DNA of 15,729 nucleotides from an uncultured Porphyromonadaceae bacterium (GCA_947174735.1 CAMWKC010000020.1:1-15729); one strand, 5' to 3'; positions 1-6,733 are shown, counted from the stretch's first letter. Numbers and translations are program-made. The notes: generated from the letters alone by a model not told the origin.

Positions 1-17
1 AAATAATACACTATTAG

Positions 18-1679
18 CTATTCTGAAACGGTATTCTTCTCACGAGCGATTCCCATATAAAGAGTCGGAGTTAATCCGGTCTGTTTCTTAAATACAGCAT
101 TGAAATAGGTGCGCGACTTAAATCCCAACCCAAGCGCTATTGCCTCCATAGTCTGATTGCCGTAGTTGGCTTCGTCTGCCAGACGGCGGCACGCCTCACG
201 TATACGGTAATTCAGAAGTAACGCTTTGAAGTTGGTCCCTGAGCAGTTGTTTATAGCAGCCGAGACATCGTAGTAAGGTTCTCCTATCATATCGGCTAAG
301 GTTTTTATTGAAAAATCGGGACTGAAAATTTCGGGTGATGTATCAAGCAGAGCGAGTACTCTGTTATAAATTTCTCTGCTACGTTCATCGGGCTGTTTTA
401 CGACAGACTCTTTTCCTGCGCTTTTTGTATTTTCACGCAGAGCTGTCTGTTCGTCACGCGTATGAATAAGTTCCTGAATCTGATTGTATAGTGCCAGATT
501 AGAATCTTTCAGTTTACGCTGTGTTCGGATATAATATATCAACAGTGTGGCTATAAGCAACGTAATAAGACTAACGGCCAGTATTATAATCAGGTGCAGG
601 TGCTTCTCGGTGGTAAGCCGTGTCACTTCGCGTCTGGCATGACCGATATCATTGGCAAACACCACATCTTTAACTCTTAAGAGATTGCTTGTCTTATTTA
701 TTGAATCGTTCATGCGAAGATAACGATATTCATATTCACTTGAGACTTCCGGTCGTTTTTCATCACGGCATAAAGCAAACAGCTCACGAAGCGCAAATAG
801 CGTAAATTCTTGAAAATTATGACTCTGCGACGCTTTAAGTAGTTCTTTAAGTACTTGTTCAGCCTCAGCTGGGCGTTTACTAATACGTAGAACACGATAT
901 TTCTGTTGTGCTGTGAAAAAACGATATTTTTCAGAGAGACTATGATCTGAAAAATCAATCTTAGCAGCCTCATCTAAAGCTTCAAGAGCTGTGTTATAAT
1001 CATCTTTACAAACAGCATGATAAGCTCTGAGGTAAGGCATAAGCATTTTATCGCTTTTATTATTTTTATTTAGGTACGCTTCTGTAAGCTTGATTTCATC
1101 GGCTATAAGAGATGTATCACTGCGTTCGAAAGCCAGATCACATAGATTTATAGCTGAAATAGCTACAGTGTGCAGATCATTGTTATCAATAGCAGCCCTA
1201 AGCGCTTTTTTTACAAGATGGAGCGGTGTCGGTAACGAAGATCCGTCAGAATCGACGTATTGAAGTACTGAGGCCATTCCAAGATATATATAAGGTTTAT
1301 CATAGTCATTGCCCTGTTTTTCGGCAAGTTCAAGCGAACGTAAAAGATAATCGTATGCTCGTGAATAGTCGTAATACTTATCCTGATACAGAAATCCCAG
1401 ATTTATAAGAGAGCCTGATACATAAGACATATCTTTATCCCCAATCTCTCCGTTGTCATATCGGTTAAGTATTATCGTATAACAAAGTAAAGCACTGTCC
1501 GGTACATTGTCTTTCTGAATATAAGCAGCCGCTTTTTCGTACAGCTCATCCGAAGACAGCACAGAAAACCGTTCATAGTCAGTAGTTGTAAATGACCCCT
1601 GCGAATCAGTCTGTGCAGATACTATAAAAGACAGAGAAGACAATATTCCTACTATTAGGATAGCAATGAAAGATTTCAT
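18..1679 (-). CDS. TPR-containing, membrane-spanning AraC-family transcriptional regulator
   Basis: A 553-residue one-component sensor-regulator. Seen: an N-terminal signal peptide ending near VSAQ (about residue 23), a helical TPR-like region at about 45-325, one strong transmembrane segment at about 361-385, a short polar, probably coiled stretch, and a C-terminal AraC-type double helix-turn-helix at about 434-548 (with GLGFKSRTYFNAVFKKQTG near the end). Known of the family: Bacteroidales use such TPR-TM-HTH proteins as membrane-anchored regulators, with TPRs in the periplasm and the DNA-binding part in the cytoplasm. The reading frame can be extended to a TTG at 1700, but I chose the ATG at 1679. 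It starts a clean signal peptide, and a -7-type box at 1698-1705 overlaps the TTG, so the transcript probably begins after it. The gene diverges from an aldo/keto reductase remnant and tpx. Its target genes are unknown. Confidence 0.85.
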   Translation of the reverse strand: MKSFIAILIVGILSSLSFIVSAQTDSQGSFTTTDYERFSVLSSDELYEKAAAYIQKDNVPDSALLCYTIILNRYDNGEIGDKDMSYVSGSLINLGFLYQDKYYDYSRAYDYLLRSLELAEKQGNDYDKPYIYLGMASVLQYVDSDGSSLPTPLHLVKKALRAAIDNNDLHTVAISAINLCDLAFERSDTSLIADEIKLTEAYLNKNNKSDKMLMPYLRAYHAVCKDDYNTALEALDEAAKIDFSDHSLSEKYRFFTAQQKYRVLRISKRPAEAEQVLKELLKASQSHNFQEFTLFALRELFALCRDEKRPEVSSEYEYRYLRMNDSINKTSNLLRVKDVVFANDIGHARREVTRLTTEKHLHLIIILAVSLITLLIATLLIYYIRTQRKLKDSNLALYNQIQELIHTRDEQTALRENTKSAGKESVVKQPDERSREIYNRVLALLDTSPEIFSPDFSIKTLADMIGEPYYDVSAAINNCSGTNFKALLLNYRIREACRRLADEANYGNQTMEAIALGLGFKSRTYFNAVFKKQTGLTPTLYMGIAREKNTVSE

Positions 1680-1697
1680 AGCAAAAAAACTTTTATG

Positions 1698-1705
1698 CAA
1701 AAGTA
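1698..1705 (-). promoter_or_regulatory. Bacteroidetes -7 box of the TPR/AraC regulator
   Basis: Read on the minus strand, the sequence is TACTTTTG, an exact match to TAnnTTTG. It lies about 19 nt upstream of the ATG at 1679, giving a very short leader. No clear -33 TTTG is visible at the usual distance, so support comes from the -7 box and its position only. Confidence 0.45.
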
Positions 1706-1766
1706 GCTATAAAAGTTGACTTATCAGCTACCAGATCTACTTTCCGGAGATATCGTCGGCAAATGC

Positions 1767-1935
1767 CGTAAGATGCACAACGATTAATATGAAAAAGAGA
1801 TAAGAAGACAATATCGGAGCTGTCAATATTCATTTCACGAAAGAAGAACTTGCAGAGATACGCCGTCACCTCGATTCATTCACAGTAGAAGGCACCCGCT
1901 ACCCAAAAGAGCAGGAGGAACTCACCGGTAAATAA
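1767..1935 (+). pseudogene. Remnant of an aldo/keto reductase gene (C-terminal end only)
   Basis: From 1804 to the TAA at 1933-1935 an open 43-codon stretch without a start codon reads EDNIGAVNIHFTKEEL, then AEIRRHLDSFTVEGTRYP and a lysine/glutamate-rich end. This matches the usual C-terminus of bacterial aldo/keto reductases (the EENIGA...LT.EEL..I...L....V.G.RYP pattern). Just upstream a TAA at 1801 interrupts the frame. A frame-shifted RKMH at 1767-1778 would fit the preceding PGTxKMHRL motif of the family. The rest of the gene, including the catalytic Asp-Tyr-Lys-His residues, is absent. The family is assigned from memory of its motifs, without a database search. A chance or unrelated short gene is less likely but possible. 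Confidence 0.6.
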
Positions 1936-2045
1936 ATATTGTTAAAGTACAGTTTTCCATACAAACTATAACGGTAGTCAGGCCGTTTCTTTAATAGAGG
2001 CTTCTATAGTGGAAGCACAAAAATTATAATAAAATATTTGTTACC

Positions 2046-2543
2046 ATGAACACAGTATTTATGAACGGTCTTGAGATGAAGTTACACGGTGAGTTGCCCG
2101 CAGTAGGCGCTGCAGCACCCGAACTCGATCTCGTAGGTCAGGACCTGCAGCCTATCAAACTGGCCGATTTCAAGGGTCAGCGCATAGTACTTAACATATT
2201 CCCGAGCCTTGACACCGATGTATGTGCCGCTTCGGTACGTAAGTTTAACGTTGAGGCAGCTTCACTGCCCAATACTAAAGTAATCTGTGTATCGAAAGAC
2301 CTTCCTTTCGCCGCCGCACGTTTCTGCTCTGTTAACGGTATTGAGAACGTAATGACAGGCAGCGGTTTCCGCAGCCAGTTCGGCGACCGTTACGGTGTAC
2401 GTATCGAGGATGGTCCGCTTCAGGACCTCTATGCACGTGCTCTCGTTATTATTGACGAAAACGGCATAGTAAAGGCTACTTCTCTCTGCGAGCAGATAAC
2501 TAATGAACCCGATTACGAACTTGCAAAGAAGGAACTCGCTTAA
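2046..2543 (+). CDS. tpx: Thiol peroxidase (atypical 2-Cys peroxiredoxin)
   Basis: A 165-residue thiol peroxidase that reduces hydrogen and organic peroxides, with electrons from thioredoxin. In this family the peroxidatic and resolving cysteines lie in one chain. Seen: the peroxidatic motif PSLDTDVCAASVRKFN with Cys60, the resolving Cys94 in RFCSVNG, the conserved LPFAAARFC stretch and the C-terminal TNEPDYE motif. Length and cysteine positions match E. coli Tpx (Cys61/Cys95) almost residue for residue, which also supports the ATG at 2046. There is no signal peptide, so the enzyme is cytoplasmic. It appears to be a single-gene unit ending at the long hairpin at 2565-2630. No regulator site could be recognised upstream. 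Confidence 0.95.
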   Translation: MNTVFMNGLEMKLHGELPAVGAAAPELDLVGQDLQPIKLADFKGQRIVLNIFPSLDTDVCAASVRKFNVEAASLPNTKVICVSKDLPFAAARFCSVNGIENVMTGSGFRSQFGDRYGVRIEDGPLQDLYARALVIIDENGIVKATSLCEQITNEPDYELAKKELA

Positions 2544-2564
2544 ATATCAAAATAACGAGTATTA

Positions 2565-2630
2565 GAATGTCATAATATAAAGACGGAAGCCAAATCAAAG
2601 TTTGGCTTCCGTCTTTATATTATGACATTC
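2565..2630. terminator. Perfect 30-bp-arm hairpin, probable bidirectional terminator
   Basis: The arms 2565-2594 and 2601-2630 are exact reverse complements, separated by a 6-nt loop (TCAAAG). The stem core is GGAAGCCAAA/TTTGGCTTCC, flanked by AAAGAC/GTCTTT and an AT-rich base. It lies 21 nt after the tpx stop and 66 nt after the stop of the convergent flavoprotein gene, so it can terminate both transcripts. The arms are much longer than a minimal intrinsic terminator. Confidence 0.8.
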
Positions 2631-2696
2631 CTTATCATTAATAGCCTATTTGATGTTATGATTACCTTCATAACTCAACAAATAGAGACGTTATGA

Positions 2697-3374
2697 TTAT
2701 TCTACATTCATTTCGTGTGCCTTTAGTACAAGATGTTTCCCCATGTCATAGCACTTCTGCTCATCTACAGGAAACTGTGTTTCATGGCGCAAATGGCGAG
2801 CCTCACCATTGAACATATTAGCATTCATCACAGAATAATCCTTAAACTGAAGTGTCATGTAGCTATTATATTGTTCGGCATAGCCTAAAAGATATTCAAG
2901 AGTATCCCTGACACGACCCATCGATACCTCATAGCCACCTAAATGGTAATACTTTTCATCGGCATTCATAGTATAAATCACACCGGCCGGTACTACACGC
3001 TTACCTAAAACACGCACCTGCTTGCCGTCCTCAACCTGATAGGAAGTAATCGGAAAAAGAAATCTCTCAAGAAATGCGAAAGTCATTGCGGTCGGATACC
3101 CGAAATAGTTAGGTGAACCTACAATAATCACGTCTGCTTCGCGAGCTTTTTCGAGTAACGGACGCATATTGTCATGAATAGCACACAGACCGTCAGTCTT
3201 TATTCCTTTGCGTTTACAGGCATAACACTCAAGACAGCCTTTAAGCGGCTGAGCATAAAGATCAATAAGTTCAGTTTCGGCACCGGCATCAGCAGCTCCT
3301 TCAAGAGCCTTCTTTACCAGTGTCTGTGTGTTCCAACCCTTACGGGGACTTCCGTTTATTCCTAATACTTTCAT
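2697..3374 (-). CDS. Flavodoxin-fold NAD(P)H-dependent FMN reductase-like protein with a cysteine cluster
   Basis: A 225-residue cytoplasmic flavoprotein. Seen: an N-terminal beta strand and FMN-phosphate loop (MKVLGINGSPRKGWNTQTL, residues 1-19), then a cysteine group C47-x2-C50-x2-C53-x10-C64, and a second flavin-contacting segment ADVIIVGSPNYFGYPTAM at about 80-97. Known of the family: NADPH-dependent FMN reductase/iron-sulfur flavoprotein relatives carry a compact cysteine motif after the first flavin loop. In true iron-sulfur flavoproteins it binds [4Fe-4S]. Here the last spacing is longer, so cluster binding is uncertain. The physiological substrate cannot be read from sequence. It is convergent with tpx and downstream of the Tat operon on the same strand, with an 84-nt gap that contains operator-like dyads. 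Confidence 0.8.
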   Translation of the reverse strand: MKVLGINGSPRKGWNTQTLVKKALEGAADAGAETELIDLYAQPLKGCLECYACKRKGIKTDGLCAIHDNMRPLLEKAREADVIIVGSPNYFGYPTAMTFAFLERFLFPITSYQVEDGKQVRVLGKRVVPAGVIYTMNADEKYYHLGGYEVSMGRVRDTLEYLLGYAEQYNSYMTLQFKDYSVMNANMFNGEARHLRHETQFPVDEQKCYDMGKHLVLKAHEMNVE

Positions 3375-3394
3375 TATGGTTTCAGTTAAAAGAT

Positions 3395-3429
3395 TTATCT
3401 GATAATTTATCTCCTGATAATTGTATCAG
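3395..3429. promoter_or_regulatory. Cluster of GATAA/TTATC dyads upstream of the flavoprotein gene
   Basis: Within 35 bases there are interlaced dyads: TTATC-T-GATAA (3395-3405), TTATC-TCCT-GATAA (3407-3420), and CTGATA-ATTG-TATCAG (3414-3429). The octamer CTGATAAT occurs twice with starts 15 bp apart. They lie 21-55 bp before the flavoprotein ATG at 3374, where an operator for a dimeric regulator would be expected. No matching -7 box was found. The region also follows the tatC stop, so a weak structural role at the operon end is possible. Confidence 0.35.
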
Positions 3430-3458
3430 CCAAGTAAGTGCTATTTATCTATCAGTTT

Positions 3459-4280
3459 TCACACTGATACAGAAGGAAGAGAAGTAGCATATACTCTACG
3501 GGGTCCTGTCATTCTGACTAACAGAATACTTACTTCATAGAGAAGATACATAGGCAAGGACACTATAAGAAGTGTGAACACATCAGAAGTCGGTGTAATG
3601 ACAGCGGCAACTATAAGAATTGCTACTATTGCATGGCGGCGATAGTGCTTCAGCATTGAGGCGTCAATCAGACCGATTTTAGCGAACAGCCATGCCAGTA
3701 CAGGAATCTCGAACACTATACCCATACACAAACTCATTACAATCAGAGTGCTCATGTACGAGTCAAGACTAATCATGTTGGCTACCTCGCCTGCTACCTG
3801 ATATGTACCTAAGAAATGAAAAGTAAGTGGAAATATCACATAGTAATTAAATACCAATCCTAAGGCAAACATAAGATAGCCGCTGAATACTATTCTGACA
3901 GCATTTTTCTTCTCGTTGTCATACAGAGCAGGCGCGATAAAAGAAAACAACTGGTACAGAATATAGGGTGAGGCACATATAATACCGACACAGAAAGCGG
4001 TCTTTATGTGAATCATGAATTGCTGTGCCAGACCTGTATTGATAAGCTGAACATCGAAGGTACCTACAGGTGAAAAACCGAATTTGGAACAGATTGTATC
4101 AAGAAATCTGTAAGTAATAAAATCGTCTGCTTTCGGAGCTAAAACAAAAGAGAAGACCTCTTCCTTAAACAGAAAAGCCACAATGCCGCATACCACTGAG
4201 ACAACAATAATCCGTATCAGTACTGTACGCAGTATATCCAGATGCCACCAGAAATTATGCTTTTCCTCAGTATCATTCAT
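3459..4280 (-). CDS. tatC: Sec-independent (twin-arginine) protein translocase subunit TatC
   Basis: A 273-residue inner-membrane protein that recognises twin-arginine signal peptides and, with TatA, exports folded, cofactor-containing proteins. Seen: the conserved cytoplasmic N-terminus [14 protein letters not shown] (residues 10-23), six hydrophobic segments at about 20-37, 90-117, 127-150, 176-200, 215-229 and 232-255, the membrane glutamate in [11 protein letters not shown] (Glu191, equivalent to the conserved Glu170 of E. coli TatC), and the C-terminal VITPTSDVF...YLLYE signature. The length is typical. Its ATG overlaps the tatA stop codon (ATGA at 4277-4280), implying translational coupling. 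No tatB is present, so this is a minimal TatAC system. It is the last gene of the operon that starts with the Tat-motif polyferredoxin. Confidence 0.95.
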   Translation of the reverse strand: MNDTEEKHNFWWHLDILRTVLIRIIVVSVVCGIVAFLFKEEVFSFVLAPKADDFITYRFLDTICSKFGFSPVGTFDVQLINTGLAQQFMIHIKTAFCVGIICASPYILYQLFSFIAPALYDNEKKNAVRIVFSGYLMFALGLVFNYYVIFPLTFHFLGTYQVAGEVANMISLDSYMSTLIVMSLCMGIVFEIPVLAWLFAKIGLIDASMLKHYRRHAIVAILIVAAVITPTSDVFTLLIVSLPMYLLYEVSILLVRMTGPRRVYATSLPSVSV

Positions 4281-4477
4281 TTATCCGCTTTCTTTTCTTC
4301 CGGTTCGGTTACATCACTTTCGAGTTCGTTAAGACCGGCCTTAAAAGAACGAACACCTTTACCAAGGCCTTTCATCATTTCAGGAATTTTCTTTCCTCCG
4401 AAAAATAGCAGTACAACGAGAGCTATGAGCAGAATCTCACTCATGCCCAGACCGCCTATAAAAAGAAGTGTAGTCAT
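4277..4477 (-). CDS. tatA: Twin-arginine translocase pore subunit TatA
   Basis: A 66-residue single-span protein. Seen: a short periplasmic N-terminus, a hydrophobic helix at about 12-28, the conserved FGGKKIPE hinge (25-32), an amphipathic helix ([16 protein letters not shown]) and an acidic-basic tail. This is the standard TatA architecture; TatA oligomers form the export path recruited by TatC. Another ATG exists at residue 12, but the longer start gives the usual N-terminal extension. tatA lies 89 nt after the DUF1893 gene. That gap contains a terminator-like hairpin and no recognisable promoter, so tatA-tatC expression may depend on readthrough from upstream. Confidence 0.93.
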   Translation of the reverse strand: MTTLLFIGGLGMSEILLIALVVLLFFGGKKIPEMMKGLGKGVRSFKAGLNELESDVTEPEEKKADK

Positions 4478-4506
4478 AATTATATTATTTTCTGAGAAGA
4501 TAACGG

Positions 4507-4548
4507 AAAAAAGCTGCTATCAGATATACTTTGACACTACTTAGCAGC
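4507..4548 (-). terminator. Intrinsic terminator/attenuator-like hairpin between the DUF1893 gene and tatA
   Basis: On the minus strand, GCTGCTA (4548-4542) and TAGCAGC (4519-4513) form a 7-bp stem with a 22-nt loop, immediately followed by six T residues (4512-4507). It lies 29 nt before the tatA ATG. A competing pairing exists: ATCAGAT (4565-4559), just after the DUF1893 stop codon, is complementary to ATCTGAT (4525-4519) and would enclose the terminator's left arm. The large loop makes efficiency uncertain; it may attenuate rather than fully stop transcription. Confidence 0.45.
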
Positions 4549-4566
4549 ATACACTGTAATCTGATT

Positions 4567-5016
4567 TCAATTGTTCTGTTTATTAACAAAGTTTTCTATT
4601 CGCGGAAGACATTCTGCAGCCGACTTGCAGTCTATACACAGTGTCTCTATAGGGCATATTCCGGTTCCGGCTCGATTGATAATATTAGTCACTTTAATAC
4701 CGTAACTAACAGCTATATGTGCTTTTTCTAAAAGTTCAAAAGCAGGAACACTGATTACATCAGCATAGACTGAAGCTACTCCACCGAGAGTCATTATAGC
4801 GGCTGCCCCTTTGCCAACTACTTTGTCAGCAATCATAGCACCCTGAAGTATGCCGGACTCCGATTTCAGCAAATATAACAAGTCTTTTACTCCCCGCTGA
4901 CGGAACATGGAGATTTTGCTATCTTTACAGATGACACACGAACAGCCTTCTTTATGAAGAATATCCGTAAGTTCTATCATTTCCATGGGAATATTAAATG
5001 TATCGGTGGCACTCAT
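4567..5016 (-). CDS. DUF1893 (TM1506-like, deaminase-fold) protein
   Basis: A 149-residue cytoplasmic protein of the DUF1893 family. Seen: ADKVVGKGAAAIM at about 63-75, VISVPAFELL at about 88-97, and the family-type NRAGTGICPIE segment at about 114-124. Cysteines at 121, 127, 130 and 136 in the C-terminal part are notable for a small protein. Known of the family: the Thermotoga TM1506 structure has a cytidine-deaminase-like fold, but no biochemical role is established as far as I know. The ATG at 5016 overlaps the polyferredoxin gene by 23 nt; ATGs at 4986 or 4980 are alternatives that align better with the family N-terminus. The tight linkage suggests a role connected with that Fe-S protein. 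That is inference from context only. Confidence 0.8.
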   Translation of the reverse strand: MSATDTFNIPMEMIELTDILHKEGCSCVICKDSKISMFRQRGVKDLLYLLKSESGILQGAMIADKVVGKGAAAIMTLGGVASVYADVISVPAFELLEKAHIAVSYGIKVTNIINRAGTGICPIETLCIDCKSAAECLPRIENFVNKQNN

Positions 5017-6508
5017 GACCTTCTACATATATAGCACTGAAAGGACGCGACGGACACAGATTTTCGCATGCACCGCAACCGATACAGCGTTCGGTGTTGA
5101 CAACCGGAATTTTCGGTGATGTTTCATCATCTGCTACAGAAGCAACCATAGTAATAGCCCCTACCGGACAGTGACGTGCACAATTACCGCATGCCACACC
5201 ATCGGTAAGCGGAATACAGTTATCCTTTATCCACACCGCATGACCGATCTGAACCGAGGATTTATCAGCTATAGTTATAGGCCGAATAGCCCCGGCAGGA
5301 CATACTTCCGAACACTTGGTACACTCCGGGCGGCAATAGCCACGTTCGTAAGACGATTCAGGCTGCATAAGAGAGTCAAGTTCTGTAGACGGACGCAATA
5401 CTCCGTTTGGACATACAGATACACATAACTGGCAGGCAGTACAGTGAGATGTGAGGTTCTTTATGCTCTTTGCTCCGGGCGGTACGATACGTGTCTTTCT
5501 GGAAGGTATCTTCTTGTCAGTGATTGCAGCGAGACCTCCGTCGACAGTCTTCTCCTGTGCATGTACAGCAGCGGTAGCTGCTATAGTAGCTGTAACAGTC
5601 AGAAAATCTCTGCGTGAACTGTCTACATTTTCTTTTGCCAAACTATCAGCGACTACTACAGCCGGACGTCGGAAAGTGTAGGAAATAGCACCGCGGTGAC
5701 ACTTGTCGATACAGTCAAAACATGTCACACAACGTGAATAATCTATGGTATGTTCTTTACTATTGATACAAGCTGATTTACAATTGCGGGAACATAATCC
5801 GCAGCCGTTACACTTAGAGGTATCTATTACAGGCCTTAGCAAAGAGAAACGGGACAGAAAGCCTAATACCGTTCCGACCGGACATACAGTATTGCAGTAT
5901 GTACGGCCATTGCGCCATGCAAGAAAACCCAGTATAACGAGAGTGGCTATAGCTACCGCAAGCACTATACCGCCCCGTAACCATGTATCGACATTATAGA
6001 AGGCATAACTGTCGTGTGCCTCGGCCCATGAGGCTAACAGATTATTACCCCATTGCCACACCGGTGCAAGCAGACTCTGGGCAATACGTCCGTAGGCACT
6101 GTAAGGTGCGAAAAGTGCTACGACAACACCGATACCGCCGATAATGGCTACTACCATCAAGGCAAGCATAATATAACGTAATATATTCTTCGGAGCTGAA
6201 TAGGAATAACGGTTTTTGCGGCTTCTTTTACCAAGCCAGCCAAAGCCGTCCTGCATTATACCGAGCGGACAGATTATCGAACAGTAAAGCCGACCGAATA
6301 TAAGTGTCAGCAGTACAAGACCGATAAGTACAAATATGTTCAGGGCAAGCAAGGCCGGAAGAAACTGGATTTTTGCAATCCAGCCTATATACGCCTGAGT
6401 AACACCTGTAAAATCGAGAAACAGCACGGTTACTGCCAAAATACTTATTACGGCTAAGATCTGCCGGATAGTCTTCATATTACGACCGAATGTTAGGTTA
6501 TTATTCAT
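4994..6508 (-). CDS. NapH-NapG-like fused membrane polyferredoxin with internal twin-arginine motif
   Basis: A 504-residue Fe-S membrane protein, probably moving electrons from quinol to the periplasm. Seen: four transmembrane segments (about 13-34, 47-72, 109-133, 177-197); two NapH-type C-x3-CP motifs (C76/C80, C205/C209); two CxxCxxCxxxC ferredoxin motifs (C233-C243, C260-C270). Next come SSRRDFL (297-303), a short hydrophobic run ending AAVHAQ (about 313-318), and four more [4Fe-4S] motifs (C356/359/362/366; C392/396/399/403; C431/440/443/447; C475/478/481/485). Known: NapH is a quinol-oxidising membrane ferredoxin, and NapG is its Tat-exported four-cluster partner. Here both appear in one chain. 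The ATG at 6508 is used; M11 (ATG at 6478) is an alternative. It is first in the operon with DUF1893, tatA and tatC. No terminal reductase is nearby, so the electron acceptor is unknown. Confidence 0.85.
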   Translation of the reverse strand: MNNNLTFGRNMKTIRQILAVISILAVTVLFLDFTGVTQAYIGWIAKIQFLPALLALNIFVLIGLVLLTLIFGRLYCSIICPLGIMQDGFGWLGKRSRKNRYSYSAPKNILRYIMLALMVVAIIGGIGVVVALFAPYSAYGRIAQSLLAPVWQWGNNLLASWAEAHDSYAFYNVDTWLRGGIVLAVAIATLVILGFLAWRNGRTYCNTVCPVGTVLGFLSRFSLLRPVIDTSKCNGCGLCSRNCKSACINSKEHTIDYSRCVTCFDCIDKCHRGAISYTFRRPAVVVADSLAKENVDSSRRDFLTVTATIAATAAVHAQEKTVDGGLAAITDKKIPSRKTRIVPPGAKSIKNLTSHCTACQLCVSVCPNGVLRPSTELDSLMQPESSYERGYCRPECTKCSEVCPAGAIRPITIADKSSVQIGHAVWIKDNCIPLTDGVACGNCARHCPVGAITMVASVADDETSPKIPVVNTERCIGCGACENLCPSRPFSAIYVEGHECHRYI

Positions 6509-6543
6509 TAACAGATTTGGTTTATGGCTGATTATTCAGAGTA

Positions 6544-6577
6544 CAAATTTACAACAAACGTTTATAAATCACACAAA
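6544..6577 (-). promoter_or_regulatory. Promoter of the polyferredoxin-DUF1893-tatAC operon
   Basis: On the minus strand, TAAATTTG at 6551-6544 matches the Bacteroidetes -7 box exactly. A TTTG lies at 6577-6574, 22 nt upstream, near the usual -33 distance. The -7 box is 35 nt before the polyferredoxin ATG at 6508. The gap of about 225 bp to the divergent AAA-ATPase gene holds promoters for both directions and no other gene. Confidence 0.6.
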
Positions 6578-6685
6578 ACAGAATACGGATTTTTTACCAT
6601 AATCACCATATAGTCCGATTATATACCAATATTTACAAACATATCTTTTTAAGCGCAACCGATAGTCACTTAACCTATAATTATT

Positions 6686-6715
6686 TTTGCTAATCGTATA
6701 AAACTACTAACTTTG
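6686..6715 (+). promoter_or_regulatory. Promoter of the AAA-ATPase/PDDEXK gene
   Basis: TTTG at 6686-6689 and TAACTTTG at 6708-6715 are separated by 18 nt, a good fit to the Bacteroidetes -33/-7 promoter. The -7 box ends 18 nt before the ATG at 6734, giving a short leader. The same TAACTTTG octamer occurs upstream of the secreted pair at 10934-10941. Confidence 0.6.
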
Positions 6716-6733
6716 TGATGATAACTAAATAAT

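Larger units (their letters stand above)
1680..2045. other. Gene-poor gap between the TPR/AraC regulator and tpx
   Basis: This 366-base stretch has no intact gene. Its middle holds the tail of a decayed aldo/keto reductase gene (listed separately), and its left edge holds the regulator's -7 box. The last 110 bases before tpx (1936-2045) are AT-rich. I could not identify a convincing tpx promoter there: the only near-match to the -7 box, AATATTTG at 2034-2041, is too close to the tpx ATG. Confidence 0.6.

Noticed and set aside
1680..1700. Extended TTG start for the TPR/AraC regulator
   Set aside because: The extra seven residues spoil the signal peptide start and overlap the likely -7 box; the ATG at 1679 fits better.
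2034..2041. AATATTTG as the tpx promoter -7 box
   Set aside because: It misses the first base of the consensus and ends only 4 nt before the tpx ATG.
5171..5999. Open frames on the plus strand opposite the polyferredoxin gene
   Set aside because: They are shadows of a strongly supported cysteine-motif protein on the minus strand and show no recognisable domain.
6600..6640. ATAATC/GATTAT inverted repeat between the divergent promoters as an operator
   Set aside because: The arms are only 6 bp in a very AT-rich gap and lie off both promoter cores; too weak to list.
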